Origin: an uncultured Bacilli bacterium
GTDB taxonomy: Bacteria; Bacillota_I; Bacilli_A; RF39; UBA660
Direction: 5' to 3'
DNA: 27,737 bases
Assembly (NCBI GenBank): GCA_934101605.1
Contig: CAKORS010000005.1
Coordinates: 1 to 27,737, forward strand
Each line of letters starts with the position of its first letter. Position 1 is the first letter of the stretch. Position numbers and translations under genes: made by a program. Under the pieces are notes generated by a model. It searched no databases. It saw only the letters and a list, made by a program, of their open reading frames with translations, and was not told the origin of the DNA. Below, in pieces: positions 20,194-27,403 of the stretch.

Positions 20194-22242
20194 TTAACTT
20201 TTTTTACTGCCATCTAAGTTATAATGATTAAAATACGCTTCAGAACTTCTTTTGGAAATTCTATAATTTACATCTGATTTATATTCTCCTCTATTGGGAT
20301 TTTGAACATCTGGTGATGATACAGATATTGCCATTGTAGGATTATTAAATGGTGCATATCCTACAAAATTATTACTTATTGTTTCATTATCTACTACTCC
20401 ATCTTCATCTATGTCTACAAATGATTCACTTGTTCCGGTCTTACCAGCAGGATCGTATTTATTACTAATAAAATTTACTCCTGTTCCTCCTTGCATAACT
20501 AAATGAAATCCTTGTTGAATCCTTTTTATATACTTATCTTCAGTTTTAACTTTATTTAAGGTTATGGGCTTATATTCATAAATTACTTCTTTTTCTTCAT
20601 TCAAAACACTTTTTAAAAAGTGCAGTTTTTGTCTATTACCATCGTTTGCTATTGTTGAAACATACTGAGCTAATTGAATTGGAGTATATGTATCATATTG
20701 ACCTATCGCGTAGTTTACTAATAAATCTCCTGCGTATGAACCTCCTTTGTATCCTGTATCTTCTTTTGGATAATCAATTCCTGTTGAGGAACCTAAACCA
20801 TATTGATAAAATGTTTTTCTATATGTATCAAATGCTTTTAAATCAACTTTTAATTCTTTATTATAAGCGTAGTCAAATCCACCTACTAACATAGCTATTT
20901 TGTATTGATATACGTTGCTAGACCATTTTAAGGCATCAAGATCATTTATTGTTCCAAGATTGCTCCAAGAACATTTTTCTGGCATATTTAAAAATTTGAT
21001 ACAGCTGTCATACATAACTGTTCCTATATCTATTACTTTTGTATTATATCCTACTGTTATTGATGCACCCTTTACCACAGATCCTGGAGTTACAGTTGAT
21101 ATTATTGTTCCTTCATCAAAATCATAATATTCATAATCTTTTTTTGTATCATCATATAATATTTGCTTTCCTGCCAATGATATTATTTCTCCTGTTTTAG
21201 GATTTGTTATAACTACAAAACTTCTATTGTAAAACTCTGTATTTGCTTCATTTTTAGTTGTTCTTAATTCTTCTTTTAATATATTTTCTATATCTTGTTG
21301 TAAGTTAATATCTATACTAAGGACTATATCATTGCCTTTTTTACCTTTTTTATATAGCTTTAATTCATTATTTTCAGTTACTTTGTATTCATCTTTTTCT
21401 CCTTTTAGTATTTCTTCATATTGTTTTTCTATTCCTGATACTCCTACTGTATCTGATAATGTGTAACCTTTTTCTAAATAATAATCTTTTTCTTCTTTTG
21501 GAATTTCATTAATACTACCTAATATTGATTTAAGTGTATTCTTATATAGATAAACTCTTTTCCAAGTTAACTTTGTATTAAATCCTTTTAGTTCGTTAGT
21601 ATTTTCTCCAAAATAAGCGTATTCTTCATCTGTTACATTTTCTTTTATTAGTTTTTCTTCGTAAGAATATCCTTTGTTCATTAAATAGTATAAATAAGCA
21701 CATTTTTTATCTTCTTCTTTAAAGACACTTAAATCTTCATTTGTGATTCTTTCTATTTTTAAATTATAAATATCATTTTCTGTTAGTTTTCTATTTTCTA
21801 AATCTTTATATTCTTGATCAGTAATTTTATTGTTTGATTCTTCACTATGGGTTACTAAAAAGAATTCTTTTAGATTTCTTTCTGTTAAATCTTTGTAATC
21901 AAGATTTATGTGTTTACTTGCAAGATATGCTATTTCTATTTCTTTTTCTGTTGATATACTTGTTGGTTTGCTATAATAAATACTTTTTACAGATATATTA
22001 TCTACAAGAAGATTCATATTTCTATCATAAATTCTTCCTCTTGGAGATGATGATCCATACACTATATTACTTGTTTTATTTTTTTCTAATATTTTGTAAT
22101 GTTTACTTAGATATATATTTATAAATACTAATCTTGTTATGATAATTAAAAAAGAAATTATTAAAAATATACTTAATAATTTTAATCTTTTATTTGAGTT
22201 GTTTTTTATTTTTTTCTTTTCCATATTATTATTTTGTATCAT
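20194..22242 (-). CDS. pbpA: Class B penicillin-binding protein (PBP2-type transpeptidase)
   Basis: 682 residues. One membrane span (about 20-42), a long dimerisation/pedestal domain (SSPRGRIYDRNMNLLV at 65-80 and the repeated Lys/Glu-rich region to about 270), and a transpeptidase domain with SVVK (Ser388-Lys391, in TPGSVVKGAS), SSN (441-443) and KTG (601-603, AGKTGTSES). It cross-links peptidoglycan, probably in elongation. The pedestal has a Glu/Lys-rich region at about 100-260. It could also be a SpoVD-like enzyme, but there is no PASTA domain, and its place beside rpmG favours PBP2A. Two starts are possible (ATG 22242 or ATG 22224), neither with a clear ribosome binding site, so translation may start on a very short leader. 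Confidence 0.92.
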   Translation of the reverse strand: MIQNNNMEKKKIKNNSNKRLKLLSIFLIISFLIIITRLVFINIYLSKHYKILEKNKTSNIVYGSSSPRGRIYDRNMNLLVDNISVKSIYYSKPTSISTEKEIEIAYLASKHINLDYKDLTERNLKEFFLVTHSEESNNKITDQEYKDLENRKLTENDIYNLKIERITNEDLSVFKEEDKKCAYLYYLMNKGYSYEEKLIKENVTDEEYAYFGENTNELKGFNTKLTWKRVYLYKNTLKSILGSINEIPKEEKDYYLEKGYTLSDTVGVSGIEKQYEEILKGEKDEYKVTENNELKLYKKGKKGNDIVLSIDINLQQDIENILKEELRTTKNEANTEFYNRSFVVITNPKTGEIISLAGKQILYDDTKKDYEYYDFDEGTIISTVTPGSVVKGASITVGYNTKVIDIGTVMYDSCIKFLNMPEKCSWSNLGTINDLDALKWSSNVYQYKIAMLVGGFDYAYNKELKVDLKAFDTYRKTFYQYGLGSSTGIDYPKEDTGYKGGSYAGDLLVNYAIGQYDTYTPIQLAQYVSTIANDGNRQKLHFLKSVLNEEKEVIYEYKPITLNKVKTEDKYIKRIQQGFHLVMQGGTGVNFISNKYDPAGKTGTSESFVDIDEDGVVDNETISNNFVGYAPFNNPTMAISVSSPDVQNPNRGEYKSDVNYRISKRSSEAYFNHYNLDGSKKS

Positions 22243-22284
22243 TTTTTATAAAAAATTACATATTATTAAAAAAAGGAGAATTGT

Positions 22285-22542
22285 ATGTATGATTTTTTAA
22301 TTAATAATTATGTTAATAATAAATTATCTTTGGAAGATATCTATAAATTTGCTAATAAGAATGGTGTTAATATAAATGAGAATGATGCTAAAGTTATTTT
22401 TTATTATATTAAGAATTATTGGCAATTGTTTTATAAAGGTAATCCTGATAATCTATTTATGGAAATAAAAAATAAGGTTAGTCCTGATGTTTATAATAAG
22501 TGTGTTGAACTTTATTATGAGTATAAAAAAATGATAAATTAA
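22285..22542 (+). CDS. yqfT: DUF2624-like protein (YqfT)
   Basis: 85 residues, helical, cytosolic: MYDFLINNYVNNKLSLEDIYKFANKNGVNINENDAKVIFYYIKN, then SPDVYNKCVELYYEYKK. The pattern resembles DUF2624 (YqfT in Bacillus), and its neighbour nfo (YqfS) is the same as in that genus, though here the two genes converge. Function unknown. AAAGGAG lies six bases upstream of the ATG. The stop codon overlaps that of nfo. Confidence 0.7.
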   Translation: MYDFLINNYVNNKLSLEDIYKFANKNGVNINENDAKVIFYYIKNYWQLFYKGNPDNLFMEIKNKVSPDVYNKCVELYYEYKKMIN

Positions 22543-22558
22543 TTTTTTAATTTATCAT
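22531..22558. terminator. Bidirectional terminator between DUF2624 gene and nfo
   Basis: A perfect 12-base hairpin (ATGATAAATTAA with TTAATTTATCAT, loop TTTT) spans both stop codons (22539-22541 minus and 22540-22542 plus). A seven-U tract follows in the minus direction (22524-22530) and a six-T tract a few bases away in the plus direction. Confidence 0.75.
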
Positions 22559-23393
22559 TAAATTTTTTATTTCTAATCATTTCTATTTCTTCTTTATATG
22601 GTGGTTTCCCATCAATATAAGGAGTTTCTAGTATTTTGGGTATATTTTCTAGTCTTTTATTATATACAATGTTTAATAGTGTTTCGAAACCTATTGTTCC
22701 ATACCCAAAGTTTTCATGTCTGTCTTTATGAGAAGCTTTGGGATTTTTACTGTCATTAATATGAATGCATTTGACATATTTGAATAAATCTAATTTATCT
22801 AAATATGATAAAAATTCATCAAAGTTTTCTATATCATATCCTGCATCTTGTAAATGACAAGTATCTAGACATATTCCTATTTTATCTTTTTCATTTATCT
22901 TTTCTATTATTTCTTTTATTTCTTCTAATTTGCTTCCTACTTCACTACCTTTTCCTGCCATTGTCTCAAGTAGAATTGTAGTAGTTGTATGTTTTAACAC
23001 TTCATTTAAAGAATCTGCTATATTTTCTATACCTTGTTCTATTCCATACCCTACGTGAGATCCAGGATGTAAAACTAGTTTGTCCATAAATAAACTTTCA
23101 CATCTTCCGCATTCTTCAATTAAAAATTTAATTGAAAATTCTTGTTTTTCTTTATTAGCTAAATTTATTATATATGGAGCATGAACTATAACGTCATTTC
23201 TATTTATACCATTTTCTTTCATTTTTTCTAAAGCTTTAAATGTTATATTGTCATCAATATCATTTCTTAGAGTATTTTGTGGTGCTCCTGTATAAAACAT
23301 GAACGTATTGGCGTTATAACTTAACGCTTCTTCTAAACTTCCTAATAGTTGAGTATTTTTTTTATATGATACGTGAGATCCAATTATAAGCAT
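22539..23393 (-). CDS. nfo: Endonuclease IV (AP endonuclease)
   Basis: 284 residues of the TIM-barrel AP endonuclease family that cuts DNA at abasic sites in base-excision repair. Zinc ligand regions are visible: IGSHVSYKK, NTFMFYTGAPQNT, LVLHPGSHVGYG, ILLETMAGKGSEVG, GICLDTCHLQDAGY, CIHINDSKNPKASHKDRHENFGYG and ILETPYIDG. It is a close family match over its full length. ATG 23393 follows AGGTGATA. A base-repair function in spores is typical of Nfo in Bacillus. Confidence 0.97.
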   Translation of the reverse strand: MLIIGSHVSYKKNTQLLGSLEEALSYNANTFMFYTGAPQNTLRNDIDDNITFKALEKMKENGINRNDVIVHAPYIINLANKEKQEFSIKFLIEECGRCESLFMDKLVLHPGSHVGYGIEQGIENIADSLNEVLKHTTTTILLETMAGKGSEVGSKLEEIKEIIEKINEKDKIGICLDTCHLQDAGYDIENFDEFLSYLDKLDLFKYVKCIHINDSKNPKASHKDRHENFGYGTIGFETLLNIVYNKRLENIPKILETPYIDGKPPYKEEIEMIRNKKFNDKLKN

Positions 23394-23430
23394 ATTATCA
23401 CCTAAGTAAATTATACTAAATAAACGAATA

Positions 23431-23452
23431 AAAAAAAAGAGTTTTTACTCTT
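23431..23452 (-). terminator. Intrinsic terminator of surface-protein paralogue 3
   Basis: AAGAGT pairs with ACTCTT over an AAAA loop, followed by a U-tract; three bases after the stop codon. Confidence 0.75.
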
Positions 23453-23454
23453 AA

Positions 23455-24090
23455 TTAATTTGATACTGTGCTAAAAGTTGCTGTCATATCAGCAATACTT
23501 ACTACAATATCATCATCAGGTAAAGTTAATGAGTTTGAGACGGTAATACTAAAAGTTGCCACGGTTGTTTTATTAGGTTCAAGGCTTCCAGAAGCACTGT
23601 TTAAATCTGATCCGTTATTTCTAAGAGCTATATCTCCACTTAAAATTCTTAAATGACCAACAATATACCTACATGCTGTTGTTGCTGCTGAAGCTGTTGT
23701 TGCTCCTTTTGATGAGCATAATACACCCTTATCGTTAGTTGTTGATAAGTTAGTCAGATAAGCTGTATAATTACTGCTATTTTTAATAGTTGCAGTACAA
23801 GTTATAGTGTCTCCAGGAGTTTTTGCTGTTATGTCTATTCCACTCCAAGATGAACCTGTTGCAGTTCCTGCACTTGTTACATAGGCATCTCCTGTTGTTG
23901 TACATTTGGCATCGTTTTGAAATGTTACTTTATTCTGAAAGTTTACATCACTGTCTCCTTGTTGCGCTGTTCCTTTTATAGAACTTATATTGAGTGATGA
24001 ACTAAATGTTGCAAAGACTATAGTTATTCCTGTAGCTAACACTATCAATACAAGCATAATTAGTATTTTTGTTTTATTATCTTTAGTCAT
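23455..24090 (-). CDS. Secreted TasA/camelysin-like surface protein, paralogue 3
   Basis: 211 residues. Charged start (MTKDNKTK), hydrophobic segment (about 9-28), then FATFSSSLNIS, the same exit pattern as the paralogues at 1-305 and 397-1026. The mature part is Ser/Thr/Ala-rich with NDAKC, TITCTATIKNSSNYTAYLTNL, VLCSSKG and TACRYIVG; these four cysteines correspond in order to those of paralogue 2. The C-terminus (DDIVVSIADMTATFSTVSN) is beta-rich with no anchor. It stands alone with its own promoter and terminator, next to the pilin genes. Function unproven. Confidence 0.72.
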   Translation of the reverse strand: MTKDNKTKILIMLVLIVLATGITIVFATFSSSLNISSIKGTAQQGDSDVNFQNKVTFQNDAKCTTTGDAYVTSAGTATGSSWSGIDITAKTPGDTITCTATIKNSSNYTAYLTNLSTTNDKGVLCSSKGATTASAATTACRYIVGHLRILSGDIALRNNGSDLNSASGSLEPNKTTVATFSITVSNSLTLPDDDIVVSIADMTATFSTVSN

Positions 24091-24118
24091 ATACCCTCCT
24101 TAGTTACTATCTATATTA

Positions 24119-24147
24119 TTTATACACTATTAATGAATTTTTTACAA
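24119..24147 (-). promoter_or_regulatory. Promoter of surface-protein paralogue 3
   Basis: TTGTAA (24142-24147), 17 bases, TATAAA (24119-24124). The ribosome binding site AAGGAGG follows about 20 bases downstream. Confidence 0.55.
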
Positions 24148-24177
24148 TAAATTTTATTATTTTTACATGAAACAATG

Positions 24178-24206
24178 TAAAAAAGACTCAAAATTTTGAG
24201 TCTTTT
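24178..24206 (-). terminator. Intrinsic terminator of the pilin operon
   Basis: A 13-base perfect palindrome, AAAAGACTCAAAA with TTTTGAGTCTTTT, followed by U on the minus strand. Confidence 0.8.
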
Positions 24207-24215
24207 AATAGTTTA

Positions 24216-24668
24216 TTAATTACAACTAACGCCAGTTAAGCCAAGTTTTACATTGTCATCTTTTACTTCATTACTATCAATAGATTTTGTTGTATTATCA
24301 TAGAATCCATTTCCTTGGATATCTAATAGGCAGATTGAATAATTAGGATTTCCATTTTCATCAAATGTTACTTTTACAAATGATGAATCCATATAATTAA
24401 TACCAAATGGACTTTGAGTTAATTTAGTATCTAATAGTGCATTTATATCACTTAAACTATATATTTTATCAGTAGTTATTGCTGAATATCCTACATCATC
24501 TTTTACTGCTTCTATTGCTGTATTAGCATTAACTGAGAATACTCCCTTTCTTGCTGTTTGTAGATATTTTGTTACACTTGGAACCGCTACTGCTACTAAA
24601 AGAGCCAATATTACTATTACTGCCAAAAGTTCTATTAAAGTAAATGCTTTATTATTTAGTTTCTTCAT
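24216..24668 (-). CDS. Type IV pilin-like protein (prepilin) 1
   Basis: About 150 residues. MKKLNNKAFTLIELLAVIVILALLVAVAVP is a class III prepilin signal: a short basic leader, Ala in place of Gly before the cleavage site, Phe+1 (FTLIE) and Glu+5, then the hydrophobic helix. The globular part has YSAITTDKIYSLSDINALLD, NPNYSICLLDI and a final VSCN, with two cysteines that could form the D-loop disulfide. The longer frame adds 20 residues; ATG 24668 has TTAGGAGGAT upstream. It follows prepilin 2 with a gap of 56 bases. No pilin motor or peptidase is in the window. Confidence 0.85.
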   Translation of the reverse strand: MKKLNNKAFTLIELLAVIVILALLVAVAVPSVTKYLQTARKGVFSVNANTAIEAVKDDVGYSAITTDKIYSLSDINALLDTKLTQSPFGINYMDSSFVKVTFDENGNPNYSICLLDIQGNGFYDNTTKSIDSNEVKDDNVKLGLTGVSCN

Positions 24669-24724
24669 AAATAATCCTCCTAATATCAATTTAATATTAT
24701 CATTTTTTAAATATTTTGTAAATA

Positions 24725-25150
24725 TCAATAATTAATTTCATTAATGTTTTTTATAGATAATTCACTTTCCATTACATACCCGTTGTTATAAACTCCTCTT
24801 TTTGAAATTGTTTTGACATAATATGTATAGGATTCATCTTCATAACAAATCTTAACCTTACTGTTTACAGTATCATAATATGTATTATCTTTTGTTTTTT
24901 TATTTTCATATCCTAAATCTTTCATAGATATTTCATAACAGTTATTATTTTTTATAAATAAGTCTTCATATTTTTTTAATCTAAATCTATGTTTTGCCTT
25001 TTTTATCATTTCTTTTGCGTCAATTATATATTGCATTTTTTTGTTGTTATCTATACTTTTATAAACATTTGGTGATATTATTACAGACATTAAACCAAGT
25101 ATTGCTATTACTGCCAAAAGTTCTATTAGGGTAAATGCTTTATTATTCAT
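24725..25150 (-). CDS. Type IV pilin-like protein (prepilin) 2
   Basis: 141 residues. It begins MNNKAFTLIELLAVIAILGL, the same prepilin signal as protein 1 with a near-identical DNA sequence over 48 bases. The rest is basic at first (KMQYIIDAKEMIKKAKHRFRLKK), then contains NNCYEISMKDLGY and KICYEDESYTYYV, a pair of cysteines that could form a disulfide. The start immediately follows the stop of the 59-residue gene (TAA ATG). It may be a competence pseudopilin or a minor pilin. Confidence 0.82.
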   Translation of the reverse strand: MNNKAFTLIELLAVIAILGLMSVIISPNVYKSIDNNKKMQYIIDAKEMIKKAKHRFRLKKYEDLFIKNNNCYEISMKDLGYENKKTKDNTYYDTVNSKVKICYEDESYTYYVKTISKRGVYNNGYVMESELSIKNINEINY

Positions 25151-25330
25151 TTAGCATTCCTTTTTATTTAGACATTCATCTAATGTTTCATTAATATCGT
25201 TAGTATATTCTATACCATTATCATAATCTGTTTTTAATGTACTTATTATCATAAACATTATTAATGATATTAATAAAACAAAGCTATAAATAATTGTAAT
25301 AGTAGCAAACCCTTTATTATTTAGTTTCAT
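25151..25330 (-). CDS. Small pilin-like protein (59 aa)
   Basis: MKLNNKGFATITIIYSF, then a long hydrophobic segment (to about 31), followed by a short acidic domain DYDNGIEYTNDINETL and two cysteines (DECLNKKEC). The NNKGFATI resembles a prepilin cleavage site (G|F), though the helix lacks Glu+5. AGGTGATACT lies before the ATG. It is first in the pilin operon and directly adjoins prepilin 2, so it is likely a minor pseudopilin. Confidence 0.7.
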   Translation of the reverse strand: MKLNNKGFATITIIYSFVLLISLIMFMIISTLKTDYDNGIEYTNDINETLDECLNKKEC

Positions 25331-25345
25331 AGTATCACCTATTAA

Positions 25346-25354
25346 ATTATAACA
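25346..25354 (-). promoter_or_regulatory. Extended -10 promoter of the pilin operon
   Basis: TGTTATAAT on the minus strand (TATAAT at 25346-25351), with no clear -35 box. It lies 16 bases before the first pilin start. Confidence 0.5.
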
Positions 25355-25361
25355 GATTTTA

Positions 25362-25393
25362 TAAAAAAAAGATATATTTAACTCAATATATCT
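25362..25393 (-). terminator. Intrinsic terminator of ylbE
   Basis: AGATATATT pairs with AATATATCT, loop of 6 containing part of the ylbE stop, followed by eight U. Confidence 0.8.
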
Positions 25394-25599
25394 AAAACCT
25401 TTGAAATGGTATCTAGGCTATCTACAATCTTCTCCATTTTATCTTTAGTTGTTAATTTATATTTTTCTTTCATGGCATTTTCAAAATCTTTTATATAATA
25501 TCTACTTCTATTTAAATATTTATACCAATAGGAGTTTTCTCTTAAAAATTTAGTATTATTAGGATTATTCTTTATTCTTAATTGGGTTTCTATATTCAT
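25378..25599 (-). CDS. ylbE: YlbE-like protein
   Basis: 73 residues. NIETQLRIKNNPNNTKFLRENSYWYKYLNR, then a Phe/Lys-rich helix and DSLDTISKVLDIL, in the pattern of YlbE of Bacillus (a short protein that starts with an xxLRxxPxxxxFLRExxxWYxxLxR block). Function unknown. The ATG overlaps the stop of ylbD by one base (TAATG), so they are coupled. Confidence 0.75.
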   Translation of the reverse strand: MNIETQLRIKNNPNNTKFLRENSYWYKYLNRSRYYIKDFENAMKEKYKLTTKDKMEKIVDSLDTISKVLDILS

Positions 25600-25952
25600 T
25601 AATCTTCAAAATGTTTATGAATGGGTCTTGGTTCATATGATGATACATTAACATTAGGGGTATCTTTTTTAGATACTATATCTTGAATATAACCTATTCC
25701 TTTTTGTAAAGATCCTATTCCTTTTTGTAATTCGTTCATATCAACGTTACTTAATGAATTAATAAAATTTTTTAGAGAGAATGCACCTGTTGCAACAGCC
25801 TCTTCTTTTGTATATTTATCCCAAATACTACTATTTTCTCCATATAGTTCATAAATATTATAAAATTCTTGCCAGCTCATTTCTTTTTTTCTAACAAAGT
25901 CTATTAATTCAGGTTTTGTTCTTACAAATGATTTAAAACTTTCTTTCGACAT
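25599..25952 (-). CDS. ylbD: YlbD-like putative spore coat protein
   Basis: 117 residues. ESFKSFVRTKPELIDFVRKKEMSWQEFYNIYELYGENSSIWDKY is the YlbD signature, followed by a polar region with an imperfect internal repeat (LQKGIGSLQKGIGYIQ) and a His-rich end. In B. subtilis YlbD is grouped with coat proteins and adjoins ylbE, as here. Its ribosome binding site AGGTGAT lies in the 3' arm of the spoVS terminator (25953-25993). Confidence 0.85.
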   Translation of the reverse strand: MSKESFKSFVRTKPELIDFVRKKEMSWQEFYNIYELYGENSSIWDKYTKEEAVATGAFSLKNFINSLSNVDMNELQKGIGSLQKGIGYIQDIVSKKDTPNVNVSSYEPRPIHKHFED

Positions 25953-25993
25953 AAAAAATCACCTACTAAATATTATTCATTTAGTAAGTGATT
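25953..25993 (-). terminator. Terminator of spoVS whose 3' arm carries the ylbD ribosome binding site
   Basis: AATCACTTACTAAAT pairs with ATTTAGTAGGTGATT (15 pairs, one G-U, loop of 7), then six U. AGGTGAT of the 3' arm is the Shine-Dalgarno of ylbD, and the U-tract is the spacer to its ATG. Transcripts that start inside or fold differently could be translated; those reading through would have a masked site. Confidence 0.75.
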
Positions 25994-26000
25994 ATTAACA

Positions 26001-26261
26001 TTATTTAGATTCTATAATAAGTTTTATAGCTGTTTTTTCTTCTCCTTCGATAGAGATATCTGCAAAAGCTGGTATACATACTAAGTTTTTACCAGATGGT
26101 GCTACAAAACCTCTTGCAATAGCAATTGCTTTAATTGCTTGATTTAGAGCTCCTGCCCCTATTGCTTGTATTTCTACAGTTCCTTTTTCACGAAATACAT
26201 TAGTAAGTGCTCCCGCTACTGAATTGGGATTTGACTTTGATGAAACTTTAAGTGTTTCCAT
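26001..26261 (-). CDS. spoVS: Stage V sporulation protein S
   Basis: 86 residues: LKVSSKSNPNSVAGALTNVFREKGTVEIQAIGAGALNQAIKAIAIARGFVAPSGKNLVCIPAF, then a final strand. The whole length matches the Alba-like SpoVS family, which affects sporulation stage V and septation. ATG 26261 has AGAAAGGATGAT upstream. A possible -10 (TATAAT, 26291-26296) lies 30 bases before it. Confidence 0.96.
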   Translation of the reverse strand: METLKVSSKSNPNSVAGALTNVFREKGTVEIQAIGAGALNQAIKAIAIARGFVAPSGKNLVCIPAFADISIEGEEKTAIKLIIESK

Positions 26262-26318
26262 ATATTTATCATCCTTTCTTAATACACTAAATTATATTAA
26301 GAATTTTTAAAATAAGAA

Positions 26319-26512
26319 CTATTTATTCCTTATTAGGATAATTAATTCTTTTATTGGAAAGATAAAAATTATTATTCCAATTAATAATACGAATATGGAG
26401 TATGGATATAATTTTATTCCCAATAATATAAATAAACTTAAAAAAATTAATTGATAAAAAATTAGTATTTTTGAATCCTTTGGATTATTTTCATCCGTAT
26501 CATAAACCCCAT
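26319..26512 (-). pseudogene. Broken small two-span membrane protein
   Basis: From ATG 26512 the frame stops after 16 codons, but the alternate frame continues as YDTDENNPKDSKILIFYQLI and two hydrophobic helices separated by LYPYS, ending at TAG 26319. One base change near the GGGG/TTT run (26506-26512) would join them. A promoter with TATAAT (26556-26561) lies upstream. No family recognised. Confidence 0.4.
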
Positions 26513-26555
26513 TTTAAGTAGTATACTTGCCTATTTATACAAGCATCTTCTTCAT

Positions 26556-26584
26556 ATTATAGTATGATGGTTGAAAAAATGCAA
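26556..26584 (-). promoter_or_regulatory. Promoter before the broken membrane gene
   Basis: TATAAT (26556-26561) with a poor TTGCAT 17 bases upstream. The region is shared with the divergent regulator pseudogene; an ACTTG...CAAGC pair at 26526-26544 could be an operator. Confidence 0.4.
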
Positions 26585-26623
26585 ACAATATAAAATAACA
26601 AATGAAAGTATGGTGATCTGTCT

Positions 26624-26872
26624 TTGAAAAATGAAACAAGATTATTGATCTCTAATAACATTACATATTGGAGATTAAAAAATAATTGGTCACAAGAGAA
26701 ATTTGCTTTTAAACTAAAATCAAGTCCTCAATATGTTTCTGAAACGGAAAACTAAAAAAGAAATATTTCTACTGATTATGTAGATCATATTGCAAAAGTT
26801 TTTAATATAGAACCTTTAGAATTATTTATAGAACGGCCAATTCAAAGTAATAAAAGAGTTGATTTACAATAA
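26624..26872 (+). pseudogene. XRE-family HTH regulator interrupted by a nonsense codon
   Basis: From TTG 26624 (GGTGATC upstream) the reading is LKNETRLLISNNITYWRLKNNWSQEKFAFK... QYVSETEN, then TAA (26753-26755), then KRNISTDYVDHIAKVFNIEPLELF to TAA 26872. The two parts are in the same frame and form one XRE helix-turn-helix of 82 codons. The stop replaces the Gly normally found in the motif EN-G-KR. TAA is not a recoding signal, so the gene is probably dead. A terminator follows at 26874-26897. Confidence 0.75.
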
Positions 26873-26873
26873 G

Positions 26874-26897
26874 CTACTAAGTTTGGTAGTTTTTTTA
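26874..26897 (+). terminator. Intrinsic terminator after the XRE pseudogene
   Basis: CTACTA pairs with TGGTAG (one G-U), loop AGTT, then a long T-run on the plus strand. Confidence 0.75.
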
Positions 26898-26906
26898 TTT
26901 ATTATA

Positions 26907-27353
26907 TTACTTTAGATTGTATCCTAATTTTTCTAATTCTAATATTGCTATTTTAGATAGCTTATCTTTAGTTAATTCTTTTATATCAACAAACTCAGCT
27001 CCTAAAGAGTCATCGTTTGCTTTATCTATTTCTACTTCTTTTTTTATTTCATTTTCATATTCATACACTTTAAAGAATATGCCTGTATGATGAACTTTTA
27101 CTTGTTCGTCTTCTTTGTAGTCCCAAGTAAACGCTACTGAATCTGCGTCAAACAATTCATATTTTGTAACATCTATTCCTACTTCTTCTTTTAATTCTCT
27201 TTTTAATGTTTCTTCTGGTCTTTCACAAAATTCTATTGTTCCCCCAGGTAAATCTAATAGTCCATTGTATGGGCCTCCATATTTTTTTATTAATAATATT
27301 TTTTCATTTTCAATTATTATTCCATATGTTCCAAATTGTTTATATTCCTTCAT
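26907..27353 (-). CDS. Nudix hydrolase
   Basis: About 148 residues. The Nudix box is complete: GGTIEFCERPEETLKRELKEEVGI (GX5EX7REUXEEXGU), preceded by YGIIIENEKILLIKKYGGPYNGLLDLPGG. It hydrolyses a nucleoside diphosphate linked to another group; the substrate cannot be told. ATG 27353 is used since AAAGGAGAAG lies 6 bases upstream, which makes the nine codons of the longer frame non-coding. A possible promoter TTAACT-16-TGGTATGAT is at 27376-27403. Confidence 0.93.
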   Translation of the reverse strand: MKEYKQFGTYGIIIENEKILLIKKYGGPYNGLLDLPGGTIEFCERPEETLKRELKEEVGIDVTKYELFDADSVAFTWDYKEDEQVKVHHTGIFFKVYEYENEIKKEVEIDKANDDSLGAEFVDIKELTKDKLSKIAILELEKLGYNLK

Positions 27354-27375
27354 AAAGTCTTCTCCTTTCTTTTTT

Positions 27376-27403
27376 ATCATACCATAAGTTATGCTATAGT
27401 TAA
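27376..27403 (-). promoter_or_regulatory. Candidate promoter of the Nudix gene
   Basis: TTAACT (27398-27403), 16 bases, TGGTATGAT (-10 at 27376-27381, extended TG). Weak -35. Confidence 0.4.
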
